A DNA stretch of 64,000 bases from Pseudevernia furfuracea (taxonomy: Eukaryota > Ascomycota > Lecanoromycetes > Lecanorales > Parmeliaceae): the NCBI GenBank assembly GCA_022315425.1, contig JAIUPT010000041.1, forward strand, positions 186,001-250,000, written 5' to 3'. Made by a program: the position numbers and the translations under genes. This document shows positions 30,696 through 41,950 of the stretch, one piece after another. The notes under the pieces are model-generated. The model searched no databases, was not told the DNA's origin, and saw only the letters and a program-made list of their open reading frames with translations. How positions within the stretch are numbered: the stretch's first letter is position 1; every line of letters starts with the position of its first letter.

Positions 30696-33600
30696 ATGGA
30701 GCTCATAAGAAATGCCCATGCCCTGCTACCGCGGCGGCTAACCCAGATGTATGTTGATACGAAGAGGAGCTACGAACAGGTTGTGCAAGCCAACATCACC
30801 AACCCTCAACTCTCTTCATTGCATCTCAAACTTAGAATTCAGAAGGATCGATTAGTGGCATGGGGTTTAGAATGGGCCGATTCGAAAGCGGATCAAACTG
30901 GCGACATTGATGGATCTCTGGATCGGGCAGGCATAAGCGACTTGGTTGCCAGTATCATGTCATCCATCAGAGAACTGCTCGATGAGGCAGAGCGGATTCA
31001 ACCGCGCTCACGGCCACAGCTTCTTGGAGGGTACCCTGTCGACAAGGCCGGGATGCTATTCAGTCCTGCTAATCAGTGGACTTCCATCGACTTGGCACGC
31101 CTGGAAGACATCGTCAAAGATATCACGACCTCTATTGACACGTTATGCGATCTATCAAGATCACAAGAGATTCTTCGCCAAGGCTCTACTAGTCAGAATG
31201 GAAAGCACTCTACTGGCCAAAGTGAGAAGCAGTCTTCAAGTGCCGTCTTCAATCCCGGAAAGTCCGGCGTATCACAGGCTCAGGTCTCGTTGACAAACGC
31301 TACGACGGCTGGCAAGGAATCGATACCATCGACATGGTCTCAGGTCGCCGTCTCAACACAGATTGATCCCAGCAAATTGCGCTTCCCAGAGGTGAGACAG
31401 ACGACCGAATCGTCGCCACCATCTTACGAAAACATCGCAAACAAATCAGATGACCGAGTGTTTGCCTGCTTACTCGATGTGCTGCTGTCTAACGCGCCAC
31501 GGAACCAATCAGAAGGCAAAGCGGTCCTGCTTGATTATGGCTTTGTTCAGGATGCAGACCCTGAGACTGGTAGTCTACCATCACTTCGGCGTTATGAAGA
31601 ACTTTGCATAGCTCTTGACCAAAATTCTGATGAATCCAGATCTCGGTACACAGGAACAATGAGACTTCTCGGCTGGTTCGTGGATCCTCATCGGCCGAGG
31701 TACGCCTTCGTCTACGAGGTACCAGGGCCAGCTTCTTTGAGTATCAGGTCGCTCAATCAGCATCACTCGCCGCAGAGTCTACTATCGTTTCTTCAACATG
31801 CCGCCAATACTGTTAGCAACAATATGCCTTGCTTGGAGGACAGATTCTGTCTTGCGTTCCGGCTTGCGTTGAGTTTGCTTCATATCCACGCTAAAGGCAT
31901 ATCCCACCGGAACATTAACAGCAGCAATGTCGTTTTTGTGGACGAGGATCTTCCCACAGACGCCAACGCCATGCCATGGAAGGAAGGCGCGATCCGACAT
32001 CCACTTCTCACTTCTTTCGATACCTGCGCGGAGGATGCAGGTGCTCCACATCAAGAAAGCTTTATTTCGAGCATTTACCGCCATCCGATGGCCGAAAGTG
32101 GTAAAAGGACTGCATACAAGCCTGCTTACGACATTTACAGCCTGGGTTTAATTCTGTTGGAGGTGGGATTGTGGATGCCAATCCATCAACTTTGGAAGAC
32201 CAAATACTCAGACCAAGCTTTCAAAGCAAGGCTACAGACCGTATATTCCAAAAAGCTCGCGGGAAAATGTGGGAATAGATACATGCGTGTAGTAGAGTAC
32301 TGCCTGAGTGCCGCCGACGCCAGGCGTCCGAACCAATCCACTACAAATCAGCAGTCCAGCGAAAGCCAGCAACCGAAATTACAGACGGACTTCTATTGGA
32401 ATGCCCTCAAACCGCTGGAGCGATGCTGCATGATTGATGACGATGATCAACCCATCATACTGCCCGCTTCATTTACCTCTAGTCCGCCTGAGCCCCTGCC
32501 AGCGGTCGAGGCGGTCTCGGCACCAGTCCCTTGGCAAGCGCTCAAGGCTGATTCCCCTACCCAGCCAGGACACAAAGTCGATTTACTAGTCTGGTCGTAT
32601 AACATACCTCAGCCGGCCCGTACCTATTTTGACACGGTCATGATGCCAAGGTTGAGTCGCATGCTTGCAAAGGCGATCAACCGGTGGGAATCCTATGAAA
32701 TAGACGTATTTATGGCGGGCAAAACCCCCGAGACGGCCAAACCAACTGTCTTGATGATCTGCAGTAGCATATTGAGGGCTTGGAAGATCCTGGAGTACGT
32801 CAATCAAGACAAAGGATTATTCGACATTCAAGTCGCTTCTGGCCAAGTAACCTGGTCGAAAAAGAAGAAACGGCGACAAAAGAAATCTGCTGCCCCGGAA
32901 GTGAGCCGAACAACGGATCGACAACCATCACGATACCAAGAAAAACCGACATGTGGAGCGTCAATTGGTTGTTTTGTTGATGAGCAGCACTCGGAAGCGG
33001 TCACATTTGGCGGTATAGTCCTGGTAAATGGCGAAGCCCATGGGATGAGCGTACACCATATGCTCCAAGAAGACCAGGAGCCTGACCTTAGCTTGGACGG
33101 TTTGGAGAGCTTGTTGCCTGACGAAATGGCTATCCTTGACATTTCAGAAGACAAATTGCATGACCTTGAGTGCCTCCGAGCCCTCGATTCGGACGACTCT
33201 GCAATGGTTGAGGATATCAATATGGGTGACTTGCCGGGGACCTTGCCGGGCGAGGGTGAGCATGTCATCGTCACACAGCCGGCTTTGGATGATGTTGACG
33301 AGAACTTCTTTCCGGATGAAGACGAAATGAGTGATGATCACCTTGTAAGCCATGGCTTAGGCAGTATCCGCGCATCCTCAGGGCTGAGACGTTTGACTTA
33401 TGGATCTATTGCGCATGAGGTCGATTGGGCACTGTTTAAAATTCACGAGGAGCGAAGAGCGTTAACAAACATGGTAGAAGGAGGGACCAAACACTGTCAA
33501 GCTCAGGGTTCATACCCCTCTCATGTGCTCAAAGCCGAAACACTCGGAAGTTTACGAGTCCATGCATATGGTTCAACGAGTGGGCTTGCCACCGGAACAA

Positions 33601-34223
33601 TATTACCAACGATGCAACAAACCAAGATGCCGGGAAGGGTCTACCCGTCTCCCGTATGGCGAGTCAAAGGCGACTTCGGAGTGGGCGGCGATTCAGGTGC
33701 TTGGGTCATCGATAACGCAACTGGTGGGTTATGCGGCCATGTTACTGCCTACTCCGAATTCGGACAATACGCTACGATTGCACCAATGGAGGTCATGCTT
33801 CATGATATGGAGCAGACACTAGGGGCGAGCGTAGCTCTGCCGCCGACACATCATGGGGCTACAGCAACTGCAGTCATGTCGTTCAAACACCAAATCGTGG
33901 CGAACGAACCACAGTTGATTGAAACTAAAGGGAAGGACCGTGACAACTACCGGCGCCAAAGCGTCGATTTCAACTACGTATCGGATAGCGAGCCCGAAGA
34001 CGATGCCAAGAAAGAGACTACTGACCCCATAAGTCCCCCACTTGCAACTTCACCACCAGCATCATCGCACCACCCAATGACGGATCTTAGCCTTGACGAA
34101 GTTGCAAAGAAATGGAACAGGGAGCAAGGGAAGAGGAATAGCAGGGGCGGCAGTCCCATCACAGGAAAAGGATTCGGTGAGCCGGTGCAAATGAAAGGAG
34201 ATGGCGTTCAGGCAAGAGGTTGA
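30696..34223 (+). CDS. HeLo-like / pseudokinase / trypsin-like protease fusion protein
   Basis: A single-exon protein of 1175 aa with three regions. Residues 1-150 resemble part of the HeLo (prion-inhibition) helical domain (LKLRIQKDRLVAWGLEWAD, then a helix DLVASIMSSIRELLDEAERI). Residues about 255-550 look kinase-like: hinge RYAFVYEVPG, catalytic-loop HRNINSSNVVF at 404 (HRD changed to HRN), and YDIYSLGLILLEVGLW; no clear ATP Lys or DFG, so probably a pseudokinase. Residues about 755-1050 carry a serine-protease pattern: His787/788 in MSVHHML, Asp910 in EVDWALFKI and Ser1000 in GDSGAWV. An acidic insert at about 800-890 separates the His and Asp. By analogy with fungal HET/NLR-like systems it may act in self/non-self or cell-death signalling; this is inference. 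Confidence 0.75.
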   Translation: MELIRNAHALLPRRLTQMYVDTKRSYEQVVQANITNPQLSSLHLKLRIQKDRLVAWGLEWADSKADQTGDIDGSLDRAGISDLVASIMSSIRELLDEAERIQPRSRPQLLGGYPVDKAGMLFSPANQWTSIDLARLEDIVKDITTSIDTLCDLSRSQEILRQGSTSQNGKHSTGQSEKQSSSAVFNPGKSGVSQAQVSLTNATTAGKESIPSTWSQVAVSTQIDPSKLRFPEVRQTTESSPPSYENIANKSDDRVFACLLDVLLSNAPRNQSEGKAVLLDYGFVQDADPETGSLPSLRRYEELCIALDQNSDESRSRYTGTMRLLGWFVDPHRPRYAFVYEVPGPASLSIRSLNQHHSPQSLLSFLQHAANTVSNNMPCLEDRFCLAFRLALSLLHIHAKGISHRNINSSNVVFVDEDLPTDANAMPWKEGAIRHPLLTSFDTCAEDAGAPHQESFISSIYRHPMAESGKRTAYKPAYDIYSLGLILLEVGLWMPIHQLWKTKYSDQAFKARLQTVYSKKLAGKCGNRYMRVVEYCLSAADARRPNQSTTNQQSSESQQPKLQTDFYWNALKPLERCCMIDDDDQPIILPASFTSSPPEPLPAVEAVSAPVPWQALKADSPTQPGHKVDLLVWSYNIPQPARTYFDTVMMPRLSRMLAKAINRWESYEIDVFMAGKTPETAKPTVLMICSSILRAWKILEYVNQDKGLFDIQVASGQVTWSKKKKRRQKKSAAPEVSRTTDRQPSRYQEKPTCGASIGCFVDEQHSEAVTFGGIVLVNGEAHGMSVHHMLQEDQEPDLSLDGLESLLPDEMAILDISEDKLHDLECLRALDSDDSAMVEDINMGDLPGTLPGEGEHVIVTQPALDDVDENFFPDEDEMSDDHLVSHGLGSIRASSGLRRLTYGSIAHEVDWALFKIHEERRALTNMVEGGTKHCQAQGSYPSHVLKAETLGSLRVHAYGSTSGLATGTILPTMQQTKMPGRVYPSPVWRVKGDFGVGGDSGAWVIDNATGGLCGHVTAYSEFGQYATIAPMEVMLHDMEQTLGASVALPPTHHGATATAVMSFKHQIVANEPQLIETKGKDRDNYRRQSVDFNYVSDSEPEDDAKKETTDPISPPLATSPPASSHHPMTDLSLDEVAKKWNREQGKRNSRGGSPITGKGFGEPVQMKGDGVQARG

Positions 34224-34521
34224 GAATGATATCACGGGCGTTTCGGACGGCGATTTGGCTTGTGTTTAAGGTCTGCCACAGCTATATACCCAGTTTCTGG
34301 ACTGCAGTTGGGCGAAGCAATTGGAGAGCTGTGTGGGAAGATACCCTCTTCTGGGAAAATGTATATGCAGCCTTACTGTCCGACAATAGTTGGAAGTGAA
34401 TGGATGCTCGAATTTTGGGCCACCTTCATGGGTCGGCATCCCTTAGATACCCTTTCCCAATGTCTTCATATCCCAAATATTTTACAAACATAGAGACAAA
34501 GACCCTCGCCCTCGACAGGCC

Positions 34522-35838
34522 TCATTCCCTGACAACCAAACCCGCCATCCCCATCCCCGTCCCAACACACATACTCACAGCTCCCACCTCCCCCAACTCT
34601 CCTCTGCCCATCTCGCTCAAAATTGTACTCACCATCCTCCCCCCCGTCGCGCCCAACGGATGCCCTAACGCTATAGCCCCACCTCTAGGATTAATCCTAC
34701 CCTCTTGCAGTGCCTTGTCCAACCCTAACTTCCTAACACAGTAAAGTGCCTGACTTGCAAAGGCCTCATTGATTTCCCACACACCTACATCTTCCTTGTT
34801 GATTTCCAGGGAGGAGAGAAGGGCAGGGATAGCGTAAGCGGGCCCAACACCCATCTCATCCGGCGCGACGCCCACGACTGTTGCCCCGGCGAACTTCCCT
34901 ATGATAGAAGAGGAGAGACCGAGGGAATTGGCGGTTGAGCGACGCATCATCAAGGCCGCGGCAGCGCCGTCGGAGATCTGAGAGCTGTTGCCTGCGGTTG
35001 TGGTGCCGGTCTCTTTGAAGACGGGTTTGAGCTTAGCCATGGATTCTGTGGAGGCGTTGTGTCGGATTCCGTCGTCTTTGGAGACTTCAACGGTTTCGCT
35101 GGGCTGAGGGGTGAGGCTGCCGTCGCCTTCACCTGATGGATTGGTGGCGGAAACTGGGACGATTTCTGTGTCGAAGAGGCCATCTTTTTGTGCTTTGGAT
35201 GCGCGGTTGTGAGATGCGGCACCGAAGACGTCCTGATCCGCTCTGCTGATACCATACCTCTCGGCTACATTTTCACTTGTGATGCCCATTGGCATGATAC
35301 AATCTCTCGCATCTTTCACCACACTCTCCTTCAACTCAGGCCACAGTTGCGTCGGCACAGCTTTCGAGCCATAGTTTCTCGTCATGCTTTCCATGCCCGC
35401 GCCGATACCCACGTCTATCCGTCCTACGGCAATACTGTCGGCGATGGTAGTGATGGCTTGGAGACTAGATGCGCAGGCACGGTTGACTGTGTAGAGAGAT
35501 GTGCTAGATGGGTAGCCGACGTGATTCATGGCCATACGGGCGGCTTTGGAGCCGCCGAGTTCGGAGAGGACGGTTCCGACTGCGACATCTTGGATGGCGG
35601 AGGGTGGGACATTGGGGTTTTGGGTGAGCGTTGCGCGGAGGACCTGGCAACCTGTGAGTGAGGAGCAGAGAGTGTGGAAAGAGTGTGGACCAACAGTAGC
35701 GAGCATTTGCTCTGGGTAGGCGTTGCGGAGGCCGCCTTTGTATGATCTGGTTATGGGAGTACGGAGAGCGGAGAGGAAGACCACGTCATTGGGGTGTTTC
35801 CGGAGGATGTTCTTCAATCCTTTTTGTAATTGTGCCAT
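34522..35838 (-). CDS. 3-ketoacyl-CoA thiolase / acetyl-CoA C-acyltransferase
   Basis: Last step of fatty acid beta-oxidation: thiolytic cleavage of 3-ketoacyl-CoA. Model: complement(join(34522..35643,35695..35838)), 421 aa. The 51-nt intron is in frame and could be read through, but removing it restores the family segment LATVLRATLTQNP. Catalytic Cys in NRACASSLQ, His in GHPLGATG and second Cys in SMCVGTGMG are all present. ATG 35838 gives the family start MAQLQKGLKN; the frame is open further up to 36027 (MPKIIIL), a possible longer form. I see no clean PTS2 signal, so compartment is uncertain. Confidence 0.9.
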   Translation of the reverse strand: MAQLQKGLKNILRKHPNDVVFLSALRTPITRSYKGGLRNAYPEQMLATVGPHSFHTLCSSLTGCQVLRATLTQNPNVPPSAIQDVAVGTVLSELGGSKAARMAMNHVGYPSSTSLYTVNRACASSLQAITTIADSIAVGRIDVGIGAGMESMTRNYGSKAVPTQLWPELKESVVKDARDCIMPMGITSENVAERYGISRADQDVFGAASHNRASKAQKDGLFDTEIVPVSATNPSGEGDGSLTPQPSETVEVSKDDGIRHNASTESMAKLKPVFKETGTTTAGNSSQISDGAAAALMMRRSTANSLGLSSSIIGKFAGATVVGVAPDEMGVGPAYAIPALLSSLEINKEDVGVWEINEAFASQALYCVRKLGLDKALQEGRINPRGGAIALGHPLGATGGRMVSTILSEMGRGELGEVGAVSMCVGTGMGMAGLVVRE

Positions 35839-36041
35839 TATGGTGGGAGATAGAAGTGAAAGGTGCTCACTGAGAACACCATGAACGTATTCATGACGGG
35901 ATAAAGCTCTTCTAGAAGCAATGGCAGAAGATGGAGAAACCCATGTCAACCGGGATTTGCCCGCGGTTGTCAAAAGCGCACTAGCGGCCCGTCTTATCTC
36001 CGGCGCAAGAATGATGATTTTTGGCATATTATCTTTCGGAG

Positions 36042-36966
36042 ATGGACCTTGACTCACACAAACATCAAATGAGCAGAGACATTGTGGTAGGCGTGCTCGC
36101 TTTGCAAGGGGCTTTCTACGAGCACCTCAAGCTTCTAAAACGAGCTTCTCCGAAAGTAGAGATTGACCAGGACGGAAAATGGGAGTTTGTGGAGGTTCGC
36201 ACCGCTCAAGACCTAGAGAGATGTGATGGTCTCATCATTCCTGGTGGAGAGAGTACAACCGTCTCGCTAGTGGCAGCTCGCTCGAATCTTCTGGAACCAT
36301 TGCGAGACTTTGTCAAGCAAGTTCCTCCCACGGAAAATCTATTGTGATCTAGAAGACCGCTGACTTTCGCCTGTTCGTAGAGTACGCCGAAGACCGACCT
36401 GGGGCACCTGTGCCGGGCTGATCCTGCTAGCTGAGTCCGCCAATTGCACGAAGAAGGGGGGTCAGGAGCTGATTGGCGGCTTGAACGTGAGAGTGAATCG
36501 TAACTATTTCGGGAGACAGACTGAGAGCTTCGAAGCTGAGCTGGCCCTGCCATTCCTTGAGACAAGTGACGCAAAAGGAAACGTCAAACCGTTCAATGGA
36601 ATCTTCATCAGAGCGCCAGTGGTCGAAAAAGTATTGCCGGTGATACAAGGAGAGCAGGCGAGTGAAAGAGCTATCGACGAGACGGTCTTTGCGCCATTCC
36701 GGAATCCTGAAGGTGAGATGACGGAGCAAGTCCTTCGCCCTGTCAAGGTTATGGGGACTTTGCCGGGTCGAAGTCGAACGCTCAGAGAAAAGGTCGCTGC
36801 AACGGGACTGGAGGACGAAGCTGGAGATATCATTGCTGTGAAACAGGGCAATGTCTTTGGAACGAGCTTCCATCCAGAGCTAACGGAAGATGCAAGGATC
36901 CATATATGGTGGCTGGAGCAGGTCAAAGACATGACGCAACACCAGGACAAGAATCGTTCTTCTTGA
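36042..36966 (+). CDS. SNO1: Pyridoxal 5'-phosphate synthase glutaminase subunit (PdxT/Sno1)
   Basis: Supplies ammonia from glutamine to the Pdx1/Snz synthase for vitamin B6. Model: join(36042..36316,36381..36966), 286 aa. N-terminal VVGVLALQGAFYEHL, GLIIPGGESTTVSL and, after the intron, WGTCAGLILLAES with the nucleophile Cys; the His-Glu pair is in GTSFHPELT. The intron appears to be GC-AG (GCAAGT..TAG, 64 nt), which joins FVK to VRRRPTWGTCAG as in the family; the only GT alternative would be 37 nt. It is divergent from the thiolase, 203 bp apart. A second ATG at 36069 is possible. Confidence 0.92.
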
Positions 36967-37155
36967 AAAGCTCCAATGGTAGATGAGACATTGTTCTTTG
37001 CGGATTTATAGTATCCGTTTAGCTTACACAGCTATGGAGAGCCCTTGGTTGTAGCAGAACTGGTCGACATCCCCGACGTTGTTACAAAAGTTAGGACTGA
37101 TGCCGCAATGAGAGTGTGTCTGCTCCAGATGCCTGCTGTATGCCTGCAACCTACA

Positions 37156-37938
37156 TTACCTTCCTTTGCCGTACTCGTCTTCCTCCTTTTGACGCTCATC
37201 GGCGATTGCACGGCCGTAGCCTCCTCTTCCAGGATCATACTCGTCGCGGTACTCGTCTCGAACTTGACCACCAGATTTCCCTCGCCTAGAGTGATAGTGT
37301 CAGCTAGGAGAGCTCCCCAAAGCTAAATTTTCATTAAGTCGACCCACCCATACTGTCTTCCCTCTTGAAAGCCTAGATCCAGGTCGGTCCGTATGATACG
37401 CTCATCCAACTTGGTACCTCCTATGTATTTCATACAGTCTAGTGCATCTTGATGATTATAGTATTCCACGAAGCAAAAACCACAAGGGGTCTTGTGAAAT
37501 CGGTCAAGGCCCATGACAAGTCGCTTGATCTCTCCACATCTGCCAGCTTTCAGCATCATCCTTTGGATCGATATTTTGGAAGGCCTTACTTAGCAAATAA
37601 TTCGTGAATCTGCTCCTCGGTAGTGTAAAATGACCTGCATCGCATAAGCTGAGCTAGACTCCAGCCGCCATGAGACAAAGCGCCTTCACATACAGATTGC
37701 CCACGTAAAGCGTCGCGGCATCCTTCAATGGGTCTTCAGGCTCCTCAGGTGTCCTTTGTCGGCCGACGTCATCATCGTCTCGATCACGACCATACTTACG
37801 CTTCTTGTTCTGGCAAACAAAGATATGAGATTAGTCTCATAGACAACATTGTGGAGGCAGAAATGTTCCTACCCTTCCCAGGTAGTAAGCACTGGGTTTG
37901 TCAAGCCTATCGACAGTAGTCTGCATCGCTGCTGGCAT
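37156..37938 (-). CDS. CBC2: Nuclear cap-binding complex subunit 2 (CBP20)
   Basis: RNA-recognition-motif protein that binds the m7G cap together with CBP80. Model: complement(join(37156..37285,37348..37539,37590..37634,37694..37809,37873..37938)), 182 aa. The N-terminus TVDRLDKPSAYYL and the RNP motifs LYVGNLSFYTTEEQ and CGFCFVEYYNH are diagnostic. The middle CGEIKRLVMGLDRFHKTP and the C-terminal DRIIRTD-like segment (LDERIIRTDLD) match closely. Five exons with 50-63 nt introns. ATG 37926 is an alternative start 4 codons in. It is convergent with PdxT and divergent from NUP82. Confidence 0.93.
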
Positions 37939-38174
37939 CGCGTCCTTACAGCTCACGCAGATGATAAAGATATTGCGGAGAGCTGCTTGGATTTTGGAAC
38001 TAGAGCTGCAGCGCTAGTGAAAAGCGCGCCGCGCTTGTCACTGCGCGCCCTTCGGGGAACAAATAGTTTTGGTGTTTAGTGAGCTGCAAACTTACTCTCC
38101 TTTCTTTAAGAAGGCTCTGCTGACCTGTCTTTCCAAAGCTATCTCTTACGTTCTTCCTTGTTCGCCTCTCCGCC
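37939..38174. promoter_or_regulatory. Divergent promoter of CBC2 and NUP82
   Basis: 236 bp between divergent starts. It holds an imperfect GC palindrome at 38022-38036 (aagcgcgccgcgctt), a candidate shared regulatory site. Confidence 0.45.
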
Positions 38175-41011
38175 ATGCCAAAGGTCCTTGCCTACACGCC
38201 CGAATGGTTGTCTAGAAACAACCCAGGGTACCAACTCTTCAACAACGCACAACCTACGCAATCTCAGGCGCAAACAAGACAAAGAGACTCAATACAGCTA
38301 GAGAATGGTGGTACTAGCAGTAGCGACTATGTGGGACCGAACAAGACCATCGTACGGCGTGGAGCGGAGATATTTACAGTCGTTGGAAAACATATTCGAT
38401 GGGCAGACCTGACCATGCTCAAGGAAAACCTTGAAAAGCAGAAAGACACCCCTACGAAAGCACCTAAATCTACAGGACCAAGGACTAACACACAAATTGA
38501 GAAAGACGGTCCCGAAGACGGCAGCTACAGGGTATGTAGATATGTTGTTAGGAGGAAAGGGGTATTAGCTAAGTAGCCGTTCATACAGATTCTCACAATT
38601 GCACTTGGCGAACCAATACGGCAGCTGTCTATTTCTCCAAACGGTGATCTCCTCGCCATAGCTACAGCACATACGGTACACATCGCTCTACTACCCGATT
38701 CTTCCCACCTTGGTCAACTACCCAATGGAGCAATCAAACTGAAGGCTTTCGCCATTGGTCCTACAACACATGTGCTACCTCAATCTCAAGTCGCTAGCAT
38801 ACTATGGCACCCTTGTGGGGTAGCAGGAAATTGCCTCGTCACTATTACAGTCGACGCTGTTGTACGGATTTGGGAATTCAATCGAGACAATCGTTGGTCG
38901 ACGGATAGCCCCACTTTGGCTATAGACCTCAAGAAGCTTGTGACGGGGTCTTCAGAAGAGCAGGATTTTGCTCCGGGTAGAACAAGGAATAGAGCCTTTT
39001 CTTTGGACTCTGTGGGATTGGAAGTGGCTTCTGCTTGTTTTGGAGGCAGTGGTTCGAGCGACGAGTCCGCATGGTCGGCTACTACTCTGTGGTTCGCCAT
39101 GAAAGGGGGTGATGTGTACGCATTGTGTCCTCTTCTGCCCTCGAAATGGCAACCATCATCCACTCTGATGCCATCCATCTCGACGGCCGTCGTAGGGAAG
39201 ATGGCTTTGACCCAGAGCGAAAGTCAATCCAATCTGGAGGAGACCCGGCAATATAATGACCAGTATGAGTGGATACGCGGAATAGATAGCCAGGACCCAA
39301 CGATTGTGGAAGGAAATCATGAATTCTCACCAGACATCGAAGTCTACAGCCGCCCGACTACTCCTGGTGCTATTCCAAGGCTGCAAGGGCCTTTTCAAAT
39401 ATTTTCTGAAGACGCAGATGAAGATTTGGAGCTATCTGATATCCACGTCATTGCAGGGAAAATCGACGCCGAAGCACTCACAAGCGGTGATGACTCCGAC
39501 TCTGAACTGGATTGGGTGGACGAGCATGGTGTTTCAGCGGCTGTGGTATGCCTACTGACAAGAGGTGGTAGAGTCTATGTCTGTCTAGATCTGGAAGGAG
39601 TGGAAGGACAATGGTTACCTCGCAAGAAACCCACGCGGTTGCCCGAACCTCCAGAAGAACCTTATCTGCTTGTTCTTGAGGGACTAGAGACGCTGAACCC
39701 TACTGATTTACTTGACTTGGAATGGCCTACATTCAATGAGGACGTGCAATCACGACACTCGTTCTTTATAACACACAGCAAAGGGATTTTCTTCTTCTCG
39801 CTCGATCCATGGGTACAAAGTCTCGAACAAGAGTTGCAAAGCAACGAAAGCCTCGGAGCGCCTTTCCGCATGGACATAATCAAGAATGGACCTGGGACAC
39901 TGAGGGAAAGAATGCTGACATTCAGCCACGAACAAACCTCGATATCCAACTCATCTGTCGCTGCTTGCTTAGTGTTCGAAGATTCCGATTTGGGCTACTT
40001 CCTCCTGACAACTGTCAATGGGGAACCGAGAGCGGCAATCTTGGAAAAGCCTCAGCCTGAAACAGCAATTCCAATTGAGGATGAAGAGGAAGAGGAGACT
40101 TCCAAAAATTTCTCAGATATGGACACGCTATCGCTTCGAGGTCCAGCCAGAGAAATCTACCAGGCACCGCAGATATTTTCCGGACGCTCTTCTTTACCAG
40201 GATTTTTTGATAAGCATGTCCCAAGTCGCCACCGAAAGTTAATGAAGGAAAGTGTCCGCATGTCGACTGCCACCCTAGAATTAATGACTACAGCACACAG
40301 AGTCATCAGCAAAGAAACCCATCTACTAGGCGTCGCGGCCGCAGATTTGTTCCGACGATGTGAGAGACTTCAAGACGAGCTGAGAGACCAGATCAGCCGG
40401 GCCAATGAAGTCGCTCACCGCACTGAGGTTATCGTTGGCGAGGACGCGGACCAGTATGTGGGTAATACGACAGGCAAAGGCCATGCCACTCTAGACAAGC
40501 GGCTGAAGAAGGTACGAGGCAAGCACCAAGAGCTAGCCTCTCGCCACGAAGAGCTTCGGAAGAAATTCAGCAAAGCTGGAGAGGAAGTGAGCGAGAAAGA
40601 AAAGCTCTGGTTCGCTGAGGTCAAGAATACGGCGTACTCGGTAGGGGTGGAAACGGAGCAGCGAAACGAAAAGCAAGACGGAGATGAAGAAGGCCAAGAC
40701 TCAGAGGCAGAAACACTGCAGAGATACCAGGACGCTAGGGACCTGACAACCGATCTCGTCGCGAGAGCCAAAGAAGCCGCTGAGCAAGGAAGCAACGAAC
40801 AGACGAATGGTGATGGTATGCATGTGATACCGTCTGATTTACGCAAAGAGAGAGTCACGAAGGTGATGAAGCTTTTGGAGCGAGAGTATGTTGACCTCTT
40901 CCGATTCCTCCATTATCGTGATCCTTCCACTGACCTATGACTCTCAGATCCGCTCTCGTCGAAGCAGCGCAATCCCGACTCAACCGCCTGGCTCTATCTT
41001 CTGCATCATGA
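38175..41011 (+). CDS. NUP82: Nucleoporin Nup82 (Nup88 homologue)
   Basis: Cytoplasmic-side nuclear pore component needed for mRNA export. Model: join(38175..38531,38589..40885,40948..41011), 905 aa. The N-terminal beta-propeller includes ALGEPIRQLSISPNGDLLAIATAHTVHIALLP and VASILWHPCG..LVTITVDAVVRIWEFN. The C-terminal third is coiled coil (about residues 700-905: KKVRGKHQELASRHEELRKKF and onward). The last intron (40886-40947, GTATGT..CAG) replaces a short read-through tail with SALVEAAQSRLNRLA, which continues the coiled coil and fits the family. Confidence 0.9.
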
Positions 41012-41639
41012 CCTTCCGACAATCACACAGCGATCTCCCCATCGGCATCTTTAATGATAAATTGGAGCGCCATAACGAAGCGTTTTGTTGGAAAAGCGTC
41101 AAATACCCATCTCGCAATATCAAGAAACCGTCTTTCATCCATTCATCCATTCTGCCTTGCAATCGTGATCCCTCCACAACCTTAGGGTTTACTTCATGAC
41201 GTCCTAGAGATCACGATGACTACTTCTCCACCTGAACAATGACAGCCACTCTGCCCGCTCGCCCCGTATTGCCCTCCTCCACCAACCCAAACTCAATCTT
41301 CACGTAAGATATTGAGCAAGGTAGATACTGTAGGTAGATAGATACCTCGCCCTTTCCCTACTCTCCAGTCTACATGACCCAAAATTCCAAAATAACCAAC
41401 ACACACCCACACCCACACTCCCATTCCCCTCTCCTCTCCTCTCCTCTCCTCTCCTCCCCTCCAACTTCCCCTTCGTAAAAAAACCCCCAACACTAAAAAA
41501 AATAAAAAACGTCCCCCCAAAAACCGCCCAAGCGCGCGCCCTCTGGCAAGCAAACCCAAACCAAAAAAAAAAAAAAAACAAAAGGTCCGGTCGTCGGGAA
41601 ACCCCCTCAGCCTCGCGTGCCAGCCCAGCCCAGCCTACG

Positions 41640-41735
41640 GTCTACCCAGTACCCAATACCCAGTACCCAATACCCAGTACCCAGTAGTACCTTAAGTTAA
41701 AGTATGTACCAAGTACCTTACCTTACCTTACCCAC
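41640..41735. repeat. Short tandem repeats (ACCCAGTACCCAAT and CCTTA units)
   Basis: Alternating ACCCAGT and ACCCAAT units followed by TACCTTACCTTACC. Seen directly. Confidence 0.85.
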
Positions 41736-41802
41736 CCACCTAGCGCCGCCCCAGTCCTCACTAATGCAGGTCATGGGGGCCCGGGGGGGTTAAGACTTAA
41801 GA

Positions 41803-41950
41803 GAGAGGGGGGGGGGGGGGGGCGCAAAAACAATAATATGTGGATGCGGGGGGGACCTTTTTTCAGGTTCAGGGCAGGGATCATCACCGCGCGCGCAACA
41901 AAAACAGGGGCAGGGGGCAGGGGCAGGGGTGGGGGGGGGGAGGGGGAAAT
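41803..41950 (+). repeat. G-rich tract, potential quadruplex
   Basis: A run of about 13 G at 41810-41822, then several GGGGCA and GGGGG blocks at 41905-41945. Four or more G3+ runs within 40 bases could form a G-quadruplex. Confidence 0.7.
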
